32,556 nucleotides of DNA from an uncultured Bacteroidales bacterium. GTDB taxonomy: Bacteria; Bacteroidota; Bacteroidia; Bacteroidales; JAUNSR01. The translations under genes and the position numbers were made by a program. Positions 24,594 through 32,556 of this stretch are shown here, in pieces. Position 1 is the first letter of the stretch; every line of letters starts with the position of its first letter. The stretch is from assembly GCA_947074145.1 (NCBI GenBank), contig CAMTOJ010000008.1, positions 1 through 32,556 on the forward strand, written 5' to 3'. The notes beneath the pieces were generated by a model, which worked only from the letters and a program-made list of their open reading frames with translations, searched no databases and was not told the origin of the DNA.

Positions 24594-25625
24594 TTATTCC
24601 TTTTTAAGATATTGTGTATAAAGAGGTAAAATAGATTCAAAAAGGTTTATGGCTTCATTCATAGTACCGAAATACTCCCCTCCGGCAGCATTTTTATGCC
24701 CTCCTCCGTTAAAGTGGTTTTCAGAAACTATGTTTGCAGGGAAATCCCCTTTTGACCTTAATGAGATCTTAATATATTCGGAATCTTCTCTTATAAAGAC
24801 AGAGAAATTTATCCCTTTTATTGAAAGAGGAATATTAACGAATCCTTCGGTGTCCCCTTTTTTATATTTATATTTCTTCAACTCATCCTGTGTCAACCAG
24901 ATCAGAGCTGCCTGATATTCAGGATAAACTATCATTTTATCATTGATTGTGTATCCCATAAGACGTTCTCGATCTTCTGAAAAAGTATTGTTTACTCTAT
25001 CATATATCTTATCCTTATTAATACCAAACATCAACAGTTCGCTAATAATGACATATATTTCAGGAGAATTGGAATTATAGGTAAAAGCACCGGTATCTGT
25101 CATCATACCTGTATATATCGATGTAGCGATATCTTGATTCATATAATTGAAAAGAGATGCTTCTTTGATAAATCTGAATACAAGTTCACAAGTTGACGAC
25201 ATCTTGGGATATGATATTACGATATCACAAAAGGAGTCAGGATAAAGATGGTGATCTATCAGAATTTTCATAGCACTACTGGCAAGAATCTCACTCTCCA
25301 TTTTACCCATTCGTTTAGGAGCATTGAAATCCATACAAAATATCAAATCTGCATTATTTATTATATCACATGCTTTATTATATTCAGATTCATAAATTGT
25401 TATTTGATCTGCAGCCGGAAGCCAGGCAAGATTATCGGAATATTTATCATTTAAAACGACGTTAACATTCTTATTCATAGCCTTTAAAAGATGAAACATC
25501 GCAAGTGAGCTACCCATAGCATCTCCGTCTGGAGAAATATGAGCAACAATCACGACATTACGACTACCTGTAAGAGCTTTTAATGTTAGGTCTAATTTAT
25601 CCGAATCTATCAATGGTAATAGCAT
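24594..25625 (-). CDS. DHH/DHHA1 phosphoesterase, NrnA-like
   Basis: A cytoplasmic phosphoesterase of the NrnA type, which degrades very short oligoribonucleotides or pAp or c-di-NMP products. Of the 343 residues, the DHH domain shows H-I-S-P-D-G-D-A-M-G-S-S (29-40), D99 in M-D-F-N, and the name-giving D124-H125-H126. The C-terminal DHHA1 domain carries G-G-G-H-K-N-A-A-G-G near residue 310. Length is normal. It lies 86 bases before the DUF4827 gene and 136 bases after the MFS gene, all on the minus strand. The substrate is not decidable from sequence. Confidence 0.92.
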   Translation of the reverse strand: MLLPLIDSDKLDLTLKALTGSRNVVIVAHISPDGDAMGSSLAMFHLLKAMNKNVNVVLNDKYSDNLAWLPAADQITIYESEYNKACDIINNADLIFCMDFNAPKRMGKMESEILASSAMKILIDHHLYPDSFCDIVISYPKMSSTCELVFRFIKEASLFNYMNQDIATSIYTGMMTDTGAFTYNSNSPEIYVIISELLMFGINKDKIYDRVNNTFSEDRERLMGYTINDKMIVYPEYQAALIWLTQDELKKYKYKKGDTEGFVNIPLSIKGINFSVFIREDSEYIKISLRSKGDFPANIVSENHFNGGGHKNAAGGEYFGTMNEAINLFESILPLYTQYLKKE

Positions 25626-25761
25626 TTTCTGTAATTATATCTTTCTTTAATTATTGAGATATGACGAAAAAAGCAGTTATTTCCCTTTTCCCCGATGCGA
25701 AGTTAAATAAAAGTTTTGAAAATAATCAAAAACAACAGCCTTAGCTAACATATATTGGAAC

Positions 25762-26979
25762 CTAAGCTCTTGAATGTGTTCGACGTTCTATAAAAAAACG
25801 TCTTATAAATATAATAATAGCGGTTGCCAGGGCAAGTATCATGTTGAAATAAAAAGCAAAAGTCTGATCTGTTATTTTTAGCATTTCCTGCAGACCACTT
25901 ACAATAAAAGGATATACAAAAATGGCTATATAGTCGATAACGATCGACCATGCATATGCAATCGTCATTGCTCGAGGTGAGGCTACATCTGCCGTTTTTT
26001 CATATATAAAAGGAAGCACAATACCATAAAATGATCCCATAACAAAGATACCGGCTGCTATAACTATTAAGGATTTACTTAAGAGTATTATCCCAAAACC
26101 GACAGCTATCATCAACATACATAATTCATATATATATTTACCCATAATTCGCGACAATGGACTCAAAAAAAGACCCGGTAACATTCCCGAAATATAAATG
26201 ATACTCATCAAATCGCTTGTCACACCGCTTCCATGATGATATTGTTCCATCAAAAAAGGTAGATTGACACTTATACACATTGCCATAAAGTTAGCTATCC
26301 CGTGATAACACATATATTTCAATATCCGAGGGATGTTTATCTCTTTATAGAGAGAAAGATTTATGACTGATTTATTGTTTGAAGCTACCTCTTTTACCGG
26401 TTCTTTAACGTATTTGCTAAGAAAGGGGGATAAAGCTAAAGGTACAAGCGCCAATAAATAGATTGAAAAAGATAGATGCCAGTTGACCTTTGCAATATAA
26501 CCCGAAAAAATCATGACAAACATCAATGCTATGTTTGAAACAGCAGAAGAGTATCCGAATTGACGCACTCTGGCTGTTCCTGAAAATATATTTGCCATAA
26601 GTGTAGCCGAAAGTGGTATTATTATTCCTGCCCCGATTCCTAAAAGTACGTTGAATATAATAATCCATAATATATTGTCACCAAACATCATGGCGGCTCC
26701 TGCCAATGAAAAAATTATGAATCCGATATTTAAAAGCAAGATGTTGTTAACTTTTGATGCAATTTGTCCACCAATAATAATAAAGGGGATGATAGTTGCA
26801 GAAGGAATTGATGTAAGTAGCTGTATTTCCAAATCTGAAGCATGAGGAAACACTGAATTTAGTTTTCCCAATATAGGAGCTACCGCAAACCCCGGAAGAA
26901 AAGTAGCAATCAGAATGATATAAATATCAATAACTGCAATAAGTGAAATAGTTGTTCCTTTTCCGGTTTTTATTCTCAT
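25762..26979 (-). CDS. MFS transporter
   Basis: A 405-residue major facilitator with about 12 predicted helices in two six-helix halves. The long central loop (about 190-215) is basic and has the family's cytoplasmic character (F-L-S-K-Y-V-K-E-P-V-K-E). The N-terminus (MRIKTGKGTT) and C-terminus (R-R-F-F-I-E-R-R-T-H) are basic and therefore cytoplasmic. The substrate is not recognisable; a drug/H+ antiporter or a sugar or organic-acid porter is equally possible. The gene starts 237 bases from the divergent dsbD gene and may read into the nrnA-like gene. Confidence 0.85.
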   Translation of the reverse strand: MRIKTGKGTTISLIAVIDIYIILIATFLPGFAVAPILGKLNSVFPHASDLEIQLLTSIPSATIIPFIIIGGQIASKVNNILLLNIGFIIFSLAGAAMMFGDNILWIIIFNVLLGIGAGIIIPLSATLMANIFSGTARVRQFGYSSAVSNIALMFVMIFSGYIAKVNWHLSFSIYLLALVPLALSPFLSKYVKEPVKEVASNNKSVINLSLYKEINIPRILKYMCYHGIANFMAMCISVNLPFLMEQYHHGSGVTSDLMSIIYISGMLPGLFLSPLSRIMGKYIYELCMLMIAVGFGIILLSKSLIVIAAGIFVMGSFYGIVLPFIYEKTADVASPRAMTIAYAWSIVIDYIAIFVYPFIVSGLQEMLKITDQTFAFYFNMILALATAIIIFIRRFFIERRTHSRA

Positions 26980-27152
26980 CGATTCTAATTATTATCAATT
27001 TTAGATATAACAAGGTTAACTTTTCTTTGTTTTGAAATAGGATTATTTAAAATCTTAATTTTATTAACCTATCCTAAGACATTATAAATCTATTTAGTTT
27101 TTAGGGCTATCTTATGGCATAAAATATCGAAAAGACTTTAGTGAATATTATC

Positions 27153-27160
27153 TATATTTG
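27153..27160 (+). promoter_or_regulatory. Candidate -7 element for dsbD
   Basis: TATATTTG fits TAnnTTTG and is 56 bases before the dsbD ATG. No TTTG at -33 spacing. It lies in the divergent interval between dsbD and the MFS transporter gene. Confidence 0.4.
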
Positions 27161-27216
27161 TATCATAAATATTGCTAATACTCTAAACCCTAAAAAAGAT
27201 TATATAATTTATTTTT

Positions 27217-29253
27217 ATGAAAAGAATCACATTTCTCTTATATCTTTTTTCATTTTTCTTTGCTTTAAACGCTCAGATTCTCGACCCTATAAAGTGGTCC
27301 TTTTCCATAGATGAAATTTCTGAATCTGAAAGAGATCTTATTTTCAGGGCTAAGATTGATAGTGGATGGCATCTATACGGAACGGAGCTTCCCGAAGGGG
27401 GTCCAATTGCGACTGAATTTAACTTCGAATCTGTTAAAGGTGCAAAATTAATAGGCAAACCAAAGGCCGATAAAACACCTACGTTCAAATATGATCCTTT
27501 ATTTGATATGGAATTGAATTGGTTTTCAACAGATGTAACATTTACTCAGAAGGTTCAACTAACAGAGAAAGAGTTTTCGATAAAAGGGGAACTGCGTTTC
27601 ATGGGGTGCAATGATGAAAACTGTCTGCCTCCTACTCCAGATGAGTTTTCTTTTAAAGGAACGGGAAAACCTCTTACTCTGGCTAAAATTTCAAATAATA
27701 GAAACAAGGAACAGGTTTCCGAGAGTCAAAATACAATAACAATTGAAGAGACAACAAATGTAAATAAAGGATTTAGTGGAGGTATTAAACCATTAAAAGT
27801 CTCAACTTCTGAAAATGAGATAGATATATGGAAACCGGTTATAGACCAATTGAATTCTATCAACGAAAACTCTATCGATCAGGAAAGTTCTTTGCTAATT
27901 ATATTTATAACGGGATTTATTGGTGGTCTTCTTGCTCTACTTACACCTTGTGTATGGCCAATGATTCCGATGACAGTGAGTTTTTTTCTAAAACGAACAA
28001 AAGATCGTAATAAATCTATAAGAGATGCTCTTACCTATGGAGTTTCAATAGTTATAATCTATGTTGCTTTGGGGTTGATAATAACCGGAGTATTCGGAGC
28101 AAGTGCTTTAAATAGTCTTGCGACAAACGCTATATTTAATTTATTGTTCTTTGGTCTTCTTGTCTTATTTGCTATCTCTTTTCTTGGAGCATTCGAGATA
28201 ACTCTTCCTTCATCATGGACCACCAAACTTGATACTAAAGCGGATTCCACAACAGGATTATTAAGTATCTTTTTTATGGCTTTCACTCTTGCTCTTGTAT
28301 CATTTTCATGCACAGGTCCTATTATAGGAACGTTGCTGGTACAGGCTGCTTCTATGGGAGCTACTGCAGGTCCGGCAATAGGTATGTTTGGTTTTGCTTT
28401 GGCTTTATCGATTCCTTTTTCGCTTTTCGCAATATTCCCCTCTATGCTTCAATCTATTCCGAAGTCCGGAGGTTGGCTTAATTCTGTAAAAGTTGTACTT
28501 GGATTTTTAGAACTTGCTCTTGCATTAAAATTTCTTTCTGTTGCCGATTTGGCTTACGGATGGGGAATACTTGACAGAGAGGTATTCGTGGCTCTTTGGA
28601 TCATAATCTTTATTTTGCTCGGTATATATCTTTTAGGCATAATAAGATTTTCACACGATTCGGAGTTGCAATATGTTCCGGTCACAAGATTATTCTTAGC
28701 CCTTTTCTCTCTTTCTTTTGCAATGTATATGATCCCGGGACTTTGGGGTGCTCCTTTAAAAGCAATAAGTGCTTTTGCTCCCCCGTTGACTACGCAGGAC
28801 TTTAATTTATATACCGATAATGTTCATGCCGAATTTTCGGATTTCGATTTAGGGATGGAGTATGCACAGAAACATAAAAAACCTGTTTTAATTGATTTTT
28901 CAGGTTATGGTTGTGTAAACTGCCGAAAAATGGAAGCAACTGTTTGGACTGACAAAAATGTAAAATCAATAATCGACAACGATTATGTATTGATTACTCT
29001 TTATGTTGACGACAAGACTCCATTGGAACAACCTTTGACAATCGAAGAGTATGGAAAAACAAGAACATTGAAAACTGTTGGAGATAAATGGAGTTATCTT
29101 CAAAGACATAAGTTCGGTTCAAACTCACAACCTTTCTATGTCATTGTTGATGAAAAGGGAACACCTTTGGCTCCCTCTTATTCATATAATGAAAGTATCG
29201 AAAACTATATTAATTTCTTAAATACAGGGCTCGAGAACTTTGTAAAAAAATAA
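27217..29253 (+). CDS. dsbD: Thiol:disulfide interchange protein DsbD
   Basis: Carries electrons from cytoplasmic thioredoxin across the inner membrane to reduce periplasmic disulfides. All three modules are present in 678 residues. A signal peptide is cleaved near A-Q-I. The N-terminal DsbD-alpha immunoglobulin-like domain has its redox pair C131-x4-C136. The eight-helix transmembrane domain (about 225-515) has C245 in T-P-C-V-W-P-M and C365 in S-F-S-C-T-G-P. The C-terminal thioredoxin domain has C566-x2-C569 in Y-G-C-V-N-C-R-K. A Ser/Thr-rich linker (about 150-220) is longer than in E. coli. It stands alone and ends at a good terminator. Confidence 0.93.
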   Translation: MKRITFLLYLFSFFFALNAQILDPIKWSFSIDEISESERDLIFRAKIDSGWHLYGTELPEGGPIATEFNFESVKGAKLIGKPKADKTPTFKYDPLFDMELNWFSTDVTFTQKVQLTEKEFSIKGELRFMGCNDENCLPPTPDEFSFKGTGKPLTLAKISNNRNKEQVSESQNTITIEETTNVNKGFSGGIKPLKVSTSENEIDIWKPVIDQLNSINENSIDQESSLLIIFITGFIGGLLALLTPCVWPMIPMTVSFFLKRTKDRNKSIRDALTYGVSIVIIYVALGLIITGVFGASALNSLATNAIFNLLFFGLLVLFAISFLGAFEITLPSSWTTKLDTKADSTTGLLSIFFMAFTLALVSFSCTGPIIGTLLVQAASMGATAGPAIGMFGFALALSIPFSLFAIFPSMLQSIPKSGGWLNSVKVVLGFLELALALKFLSVADLAYGWGILDREVFVALWIIIFILLGIYLLGIIRFSHDSELQYVPVTRLFLALFSLSFAMYMIPGLWGAPLKAISAFAPPLTTQDFNLYTDNVHAEFSDFDLGMEYAQKHKKPVLIDFSGYGCVNCRKMEATVWTDKNVKSIIDNDYVLITLYVDDKTPLEQPLTIEEYGKTRTLKTVGDKWSYLQRHKFGSNSQPFYVIVDEKGTPLAPSYSYNESIENYINFLNTGLENFVKK

Positions 29254-29289
29254 AGTAATTACAATATTTATTTGTTAGATAATAATTGA

Positions 29290-29328
29290 TAATCCGGTTT
29301 ATAATAAAATAAACCGGATTATTTTTTT
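29290..29328 (+). terminator. Rho-independent terminator after dsbD
   Basis: An 11-bp stem TAATCCGGTTT (29290-29300) with AAACCGGATTA (29311-29321), a 10-base loop, and then seven T (29322-29328). It lies 37 bases past the dsbD stop. Confidence 0.88.
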
Positions 29329-29668
29329 GTTTTTCTTTTATCTTTTATTTAAAAATCCTATTTCTTCTAAAATAACGATCTTTTGAATTACGCACTTGCA
29401 AGAAGTCTTTAGAATCTTTACAACCTTTCTTATCGCATTTATAATTTGTCACTAAAACGGAACTGATAAATCGCTCTTTATAATGGTATTAATGTTCAAT
29501 TATATAATTGGCACATAGATAATTCATAATTAAAATCAAGATTAGCGATATCCGATTATTACGTATCTATTATTTATTAAAATAAATAATTAACAAAAAA
29601 AGAGTTTAACTTATTGAACTTTTATTCACTTAAATTGTTTATGAATAAATAAAACAAAAAGAATACAT
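29329..29668. other. Gene-free interval before the GH32-like gene
   Basis: About 340 AT-rich bases without a credible frame. No TAnnTTTG motif was found in a sensible position and no strong hairpin is seen. The promoter of the GH32-like gene presumably lies here but I cannot point to it. Confidence 0.5.
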
Positions 29669-31561
29669 ATGAGACACACATCTAAAACAATGTTCCTTTC
29701 AAGAATCGTCATATTGCTTTGCATTATGCTGTATGTTGTGATTTCTTGTAACCCAAAAGAAGAGAAACTAACAGTAAAAAACATTTCTCCGGCTGAAAAA
29801 GAGATAAGTTTCAAGGTAAATAAAGAGTTCTTACTTCTTCCTATTCAAAGCGATGCGCCTTTGAAAAAAATTAAAATATATTCTGACAATAATATAGTAA
29901 GAGAAACAGAACTACCTCTTGCAGTAAAAAAACTCGATTATATGTTGCCTGTTGATCTGAATTATTTGAAAAGAGATTCAGATGTAAGAATAATAGTTTC
30001 AGATTCTCTTCAAACATCTGTATGGGTTGATAGTCTAAAACTTACCAATACAATGGATTTAGGATATGCAGACAAATATAGACAGGTTTATCATTTCACG
30101 GCTCCATACGGATGGTTTAGCAAAAATATGGGAAGCTTCTATATTAATGGTGAATATCATATGTTTTACCAATATTATCCTTATGGACGTATATGGGGGA
30201 AAACAGCGATAGCCCATGCATCGGGTCCGAATCTGTTTGAGTGGAGCTATAAAAAGGCAGATTTTGATATAAAAGATATTGAGAATGTAAATTCAGGTGA
30301 TGTTGTGATAGACACCAAAGACAATTCCGGATTTGGAAATAACTCTATTCTTTATTTTTATACTCTCAATAATGAGAAAAACTGTATAAAGATAAAATAT
30401 AGCACTACCCTTGGAGATAGTTTCAAAGAGACTGATAAAAAGGTAAGTATCGAGGGTATGGAGGATATGCAGCTAAACGATCCTCGTGTAATTAGATATG
30501 AAAAGGGAAATAAATGGATAATGCTTGTTAGCAGTGGAAGTAAAATATTTTTCTTGTCATCTGAAAATCTTCTTGATTGGAAGAAAGAATCTTTTATAGA
30601 TTTCAACACAAGATTTCCTGACACACCTATTCTAAACCCAAATTTAGTGGAACTATCTACCTCTAAAGGTGAAAAACAATGGGTATTGCTTTATAATATT
30701 AAAAATGATCTTATAAAAGAGGGATTAACAAAATATATAGTGGGTAATTTTGACGGCTCCTCGTTTAATGGCAATATAAACAAATCGTTTGAAGTTGATT
30801 ATGGAATGGATTATACAACTCCTTCTGTTATCAGAAATAGCGATACATCAGAAGATTATTTGTTTTCATGGATGGATAATTATTTATATGCAGGAGTTAC
30901 TCCAAATATCATATATACAAATTGTAAAACACTACCTCGAAAATTGTCATTGATCAAATATGGATCAGATTTTTATCTAAACACAGCTCCTTCATCAGAA
31001 TATAACAAGATTGCTAAAATGAAAAATGTTGTCGGTGATGTAAATATTGACAAAGACTTTTCTAATCGTGATATACTTAAAGACATGAAAGGAACATGTA
31101 AAATCAGTTTTAAGATAAAACCTGAGGTGAATACAGTTGGGGTTGTTTTAAGTAATAAATTGAATGAATTTGTAAGTTTCAGTATGAATTTTGCCAATAA
31201 CTTAGTTAGTCTTGACAGACACAAAAGTGGTATTACAAACTTTAGTAAAGATTTTCCCGGGAAAATTATAGCTCCTATCTCCTCAGAATTGATTAGCTTG
31301 AAAAAAGGTGAAAAAATATCTGCTCAGGAGTATCAAGTAGATATTTATTTAGATAAATCATCAATAGAAATATTTATAAATAATGGTGAAATTACAATAT
31401 CAAATATCATATTCCCTACAGAACCATATCATAACATCTCTTTTAGTAGACTCGGAGGAAATGCTTTTATCTATGATCTTGAAGTGACCGGATTTGAATA
31501 TAATGCAACGTTGATGAGTCTTGGTTGGCTTGAGTGGGTCGAGGGGACAGCGGGTGATTAA
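29669..31561 (+). CDS. GH32-fold lipoprotein with degenerate catalytic site
   Basis: A 630-residue lipoprotein (lipobox V-I-S-C, Cys27). Residues about 35-130 resemble the DUF4980-type domain that precedes levanase/inulinase-like GH32 enzymes in Bacteroidota. The five-bladed propeller follows (about 140-440), then the C-terminal beta sandwich (V-D-I-Y-L-D-K-S-S-I-E-I-F-I-N near 555). Fold markers are kept: G-E-Y-H-M-F-Y-Q-Y (161-169), S-G-D-V-V-I-D and N-S-G-F-G. The catalytic triad is broken. The nucleophile motif WMNDPNG reads W149-F-S-K152-N-M-G, R-D-P reads N-D271-P, and E-C-P reads L322-N-P. Only the transition-state Asp remains. Fructan hydrolysis by the known mechanism is not expected; a binding role or new chemistry is inferred. 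Confidence 0.8.
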   Translation: MRHTSKTMFLSRIVILLCIMLYVVISCNPKEEKLTVKNISPAEKEISFKVNKEFLLLPIQSDAPLKKIKIYSDNNIVRETELPLAVKKLDYMLPVDLNYLKRDSDVRIIVSDSLQTSVWVDSLKLTNTMDLGYADKYRQVYHFTAPYGWFSKNMGSFYINGEYHMFYQYYPYGRIWGKTAIAHASGPNLFEWSYKKADFDIKDIENVNSGDVVIDTKDNSGFGNNSILYFYTLNNEKNCIKIKYSTTLGDSFKETDKKVSIEGMEDMQLNDPRVIRYEKGNKWIMLVSSGSKIFFLSSENLLDWKKESFIDFNTRFPDTPILNPNLVELSTSKGEKQWVLLYNIKNDLIKEGLTKYIVGNFDGSSFNGNINKSFEVDYGMDYTTPSVIRNSDTSEDYLFSWMDNYLYAGVTPNIIYTNCKTLPRKLSLIKYGSDFYLNTAPSSEYNKIAKMKNVVGDVNIDKDFSNRDILKDMKGTCKISFKIKPEVNTVGVVLSNKLNEFVSFSMNFANNLVSLDRHKSGITNFSKDFPGKIIAPISSELISLKKGEKISAQEYQVDIYLDKSSIEIFINNGEITISNIIFPTEPYHNISFSRLGGNAFIYDLEVTGFEYNATLMSLGWLEWVEGTAGD

Positions 31562-31592
31562 TAAAACTATTAGCATTAAGAATAAAACTAAA

Positions 31593-31635
31593 AAGTCACA
31601 TATTTCTCAATTTGAAATATGTGACTTCTTTTATT
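31593..31635. terminator. Bidirectional terminator between the GH32-like and yjdM genes
   Basis: A perfect 14-bp stem AAGTCACATATTTC (31593-31606) with GAAATATGTGACTT (31614-31627). A T-rich tail lies on the plus strand and A-rich sequence on the other side, so it serves the two convergent genes. Confidence 0.85.
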
Positions 31636-31650
31636 CTTTATTCTTAAATT

Positions 31651-31977
31651 TTATTTCTTAAGAAAACATGTCTTTAAAACGATAGAAGAACCATCTATTT
31701 TACAATCTACATGTTCAGGATCATCAGTAAGGCGAATGCTTTTAACTTTAGTTCCTCTTTTAATTACCATAGAAGAACCTTTTACTTTTAGGTCTTTTAT
31801 AACAGTTACCGAATCTCCGTCCTGAAGTATTGCTCCGTTGCTATCTTTTGCCACATCAGCTGTTTCTTGTACTTCATCTGGGTTCCACTCATAACCACAA
31901 TCAGGACAAACGTTCATAACTCCATCGAAATATGTATTGTCCATGCCACAGGTTGGGCAACTTGAAATTTCACTCAT
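31651..31977 (-). CDS. yjdM: PhnA/YjdM-family zinc-ribbon protein
   Basis: A 108-residue cytoplasmic protein. It begins with a zinc ribbon (C7-x2-C10 and C24-x2-C27), a polar linker, and the SH3-like PhnA domain recognised by D-G-D-S-V-T-V-I-K-D-L-K-V-K-G and the I-K-R-G-T-K-V motif. Despite the historical name phnA (alkylphosphonate uptake), the family's role is not established, and nothing else here concerns phosphonates. Length is normal. It is flanked by a promoter-like motif 27 bases upstream and a terminator downstream, so it is monocistronic. Confidence 0.92.
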   Translation of the reverse strand: MSEISSCPTCGMDNTYFDGVMNVCPDCGYEWNPDEVQETADVAKDSNGAILQDGDSVTVIKDLKVKGSSMVIKRGTKVKSIRLTDDPEHVDCKIDGSSIVLKTCFLKK

Positions 31978-32003
31978 AATAAGAGATTTTTTAAATTAGG
32001 TTG

Positions 32004-32034
32004 CAAATATAAGCTTTTTAATCGGGATATGAAA
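32004..32034 (-). promoter_or_regulatory. Promoter of yjdM
   Basis: On the minus strand TATATTTG (complement of 32004-32011) matches TAnnTTTG. TTTC (complement of 32031-32034) sits 19 bases upstream, one base off the -33 TTTG. It is 27 bases from the yjdM start codon and is one of the two best-matching promoters in the window. Confidence 0.55.
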
Positions 32035-32039
32035 TTGTA

Positions 32040-32556
32040 TTAATCTTCAGAGAAATGTTTAAGTACCTGACGATATGAATTAAATATTTTTGCTTTAGAG
32101 ACAAAACCTATATAAAATCCATTTTCCACAACAGGCAGATTCCACGCATTTGTATCATCGAATGTATTCATTACTTTTTCCATTGATTGCCCTATCTCAA
32201 TTTTCGCAGGTGGTGATATCATAAAATCACGAACCTTCATTCGGCTATATAAACGTGGTTGAAACATGATATTCCTAATATCATTGAGAAGTACTAATCC
32301 CAGAAATTTGTTTTTAGAGTCAATGACCGGAAATATATTTCTTTCTGATTTAGCTATCACTTTTACAAGATCACCCAAAAGCATATCAGGATCGATAACC
32401 TGGAGATCTCGTTCTATTACGCTATCCATTTTCAATAGAGTAAGCACTGCTTTGTCTTTGTGATGAGTGATTAATTCTCCGTTTTTGGCTAAACGTCTTG
32501 TATATATACTATATGGTTCGAATATTCTTATGGTTCCATATGAGAGTGTAGATACT
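32040..32556 (-). CDS. ClC-type chloride channel/antiporter, C-terminal CBS region (partial)
   Basis: The frame is open to the right edge of the window, so this is the last 171 residues of a longer protein. The visible part begins with the segment that links the membrane domain to the CBS pair in Bacteroidota ClC proteins (E-P-Y-S-I-Y-T-R-R-L-A, then T-H-H-K-D-K-A-V-L-T). Two CBS motifs follow, the first with L-G-D-L-V-K-V-I...F-P-V-I-D and the second with V-R-D-F-M...W-N-L-P-V-V-E. A GTG at 32447 could be mistaken for the start, but coding continues upstream of it. The membrane channel is not in view, so the ClC call rests on this linker; a stand-alone CBS protein is the alternative. Confidence 0.75.
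   Translation of the reverse strand, partial: VSTLSYGTIRIFEPYSIYTRRLAKNGELITHHKDKAVLTLLKMDSVIERDLQVIDPDMLLGDLVKVIAKSERNIFPVIDSKNKFLGLVLLNDIRNIMFQPRLYSRMKVRDFMISPPAKIEIGQSMEKVMNTFDDTNAWNLPVVENGFYIGFVSKAKIFNSYRQVLKHFSED

Noticed and set aside
29669..31561. An active levanase or inulinase
   Set aside because: The nucleophile and acid/base motifs are visibly replaced, so a plain GH32 hydrolase label would mislead.
32040..32447. A complete 135-residue CBS protein starting at the GTG at 32447
   Set aside because: The same frame continues with ClC-linker-like residues to the edge of the window, so the GTG is internal.

Overview
The window looks like an AT-rich (roughly one-third G+C) stretch of a Bacteroidota chromosome, most likely Bacteroidales. 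Indicators are a type IX secretion plug protein, a DUF4827-type lipoprotein next to a glmM-like mutase, secreted glycoside hydrolases typical of the phylum (GH115, GH144, GH32), and several upstream TAnnTTTG motifs that match the Bacteroidota -7 promoter consensus. Genus cannot be read from the sequence. I saw no rRNA, tRNA, insertion sequence, CRISPR array or phage gene.

Layout. 271-4938 is all minus strand: T9SS plug, murF and mazG in a tight run, then a small secreted barrel-like protein and a YccF-family membrane protein. 5184-6931 is a plus-strand three-gene operon for a cytochrome-b-based membrane complex: a 57-aa one-helix protein, a b6-like cytochrome b, and a subunit with a large extracytoplasmic domain. 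It ends at a strong terminator facing ppk1 (7025-9112, minus). 9392-12220 (plus) carries a GH115 alpha-glucuronidase and a YfcE-type phosphodiesterase. 12221-13430 is mostly gene-poor and holds one secreted unknown protein and two conspicuous inverted repeats. 13431-14474 (minus) is a perR-rubrerythrin pair for peroxide defence. A 675-base gap with one strong hairpin precedes a GH144 beta-glucanase-family gene (15150-16781, minus). An M24 aminopeptidase (plus) converges on an ABC-F/M13 peptidase pair (minus). 22438-26979 (minus) holds glmM, a DUF4827 lipoprotein, an NrnA-type DHH phosphoesterase and an MFS transporter. 27217-31561 (plus) holds dsbD and a GH32-fold lipoprotein. The right edge (minus) has a PhnA/YjdM zinc-ribbon protein and the CBS tail of a ClC channel that runs off the window.

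Most of the window is housekeeping: wall precursors (murF, glmM), nucleotide hygiene (mazG, nrnA), polyphosphate, redox defence (perR, rubrerythrin, dsbD) and scattered orphan glycan enzymes without SusC/D partners. Two parts stand out. The first is the cytochrome b operon. It keeps all four haem-ligating histidines but has no Rieske protein, no c-type haem motif and no PEWY quinol-site motif, and its partner subunit is not a normal subunit IV. The second is the GH32 homologue at 29669-31561. It keeps the fold and flanking motifs but has lost the nucleophile Asp and the acid/base Glu, so it is probably a non-hydrolytic glycan-binding or repurposed protein.
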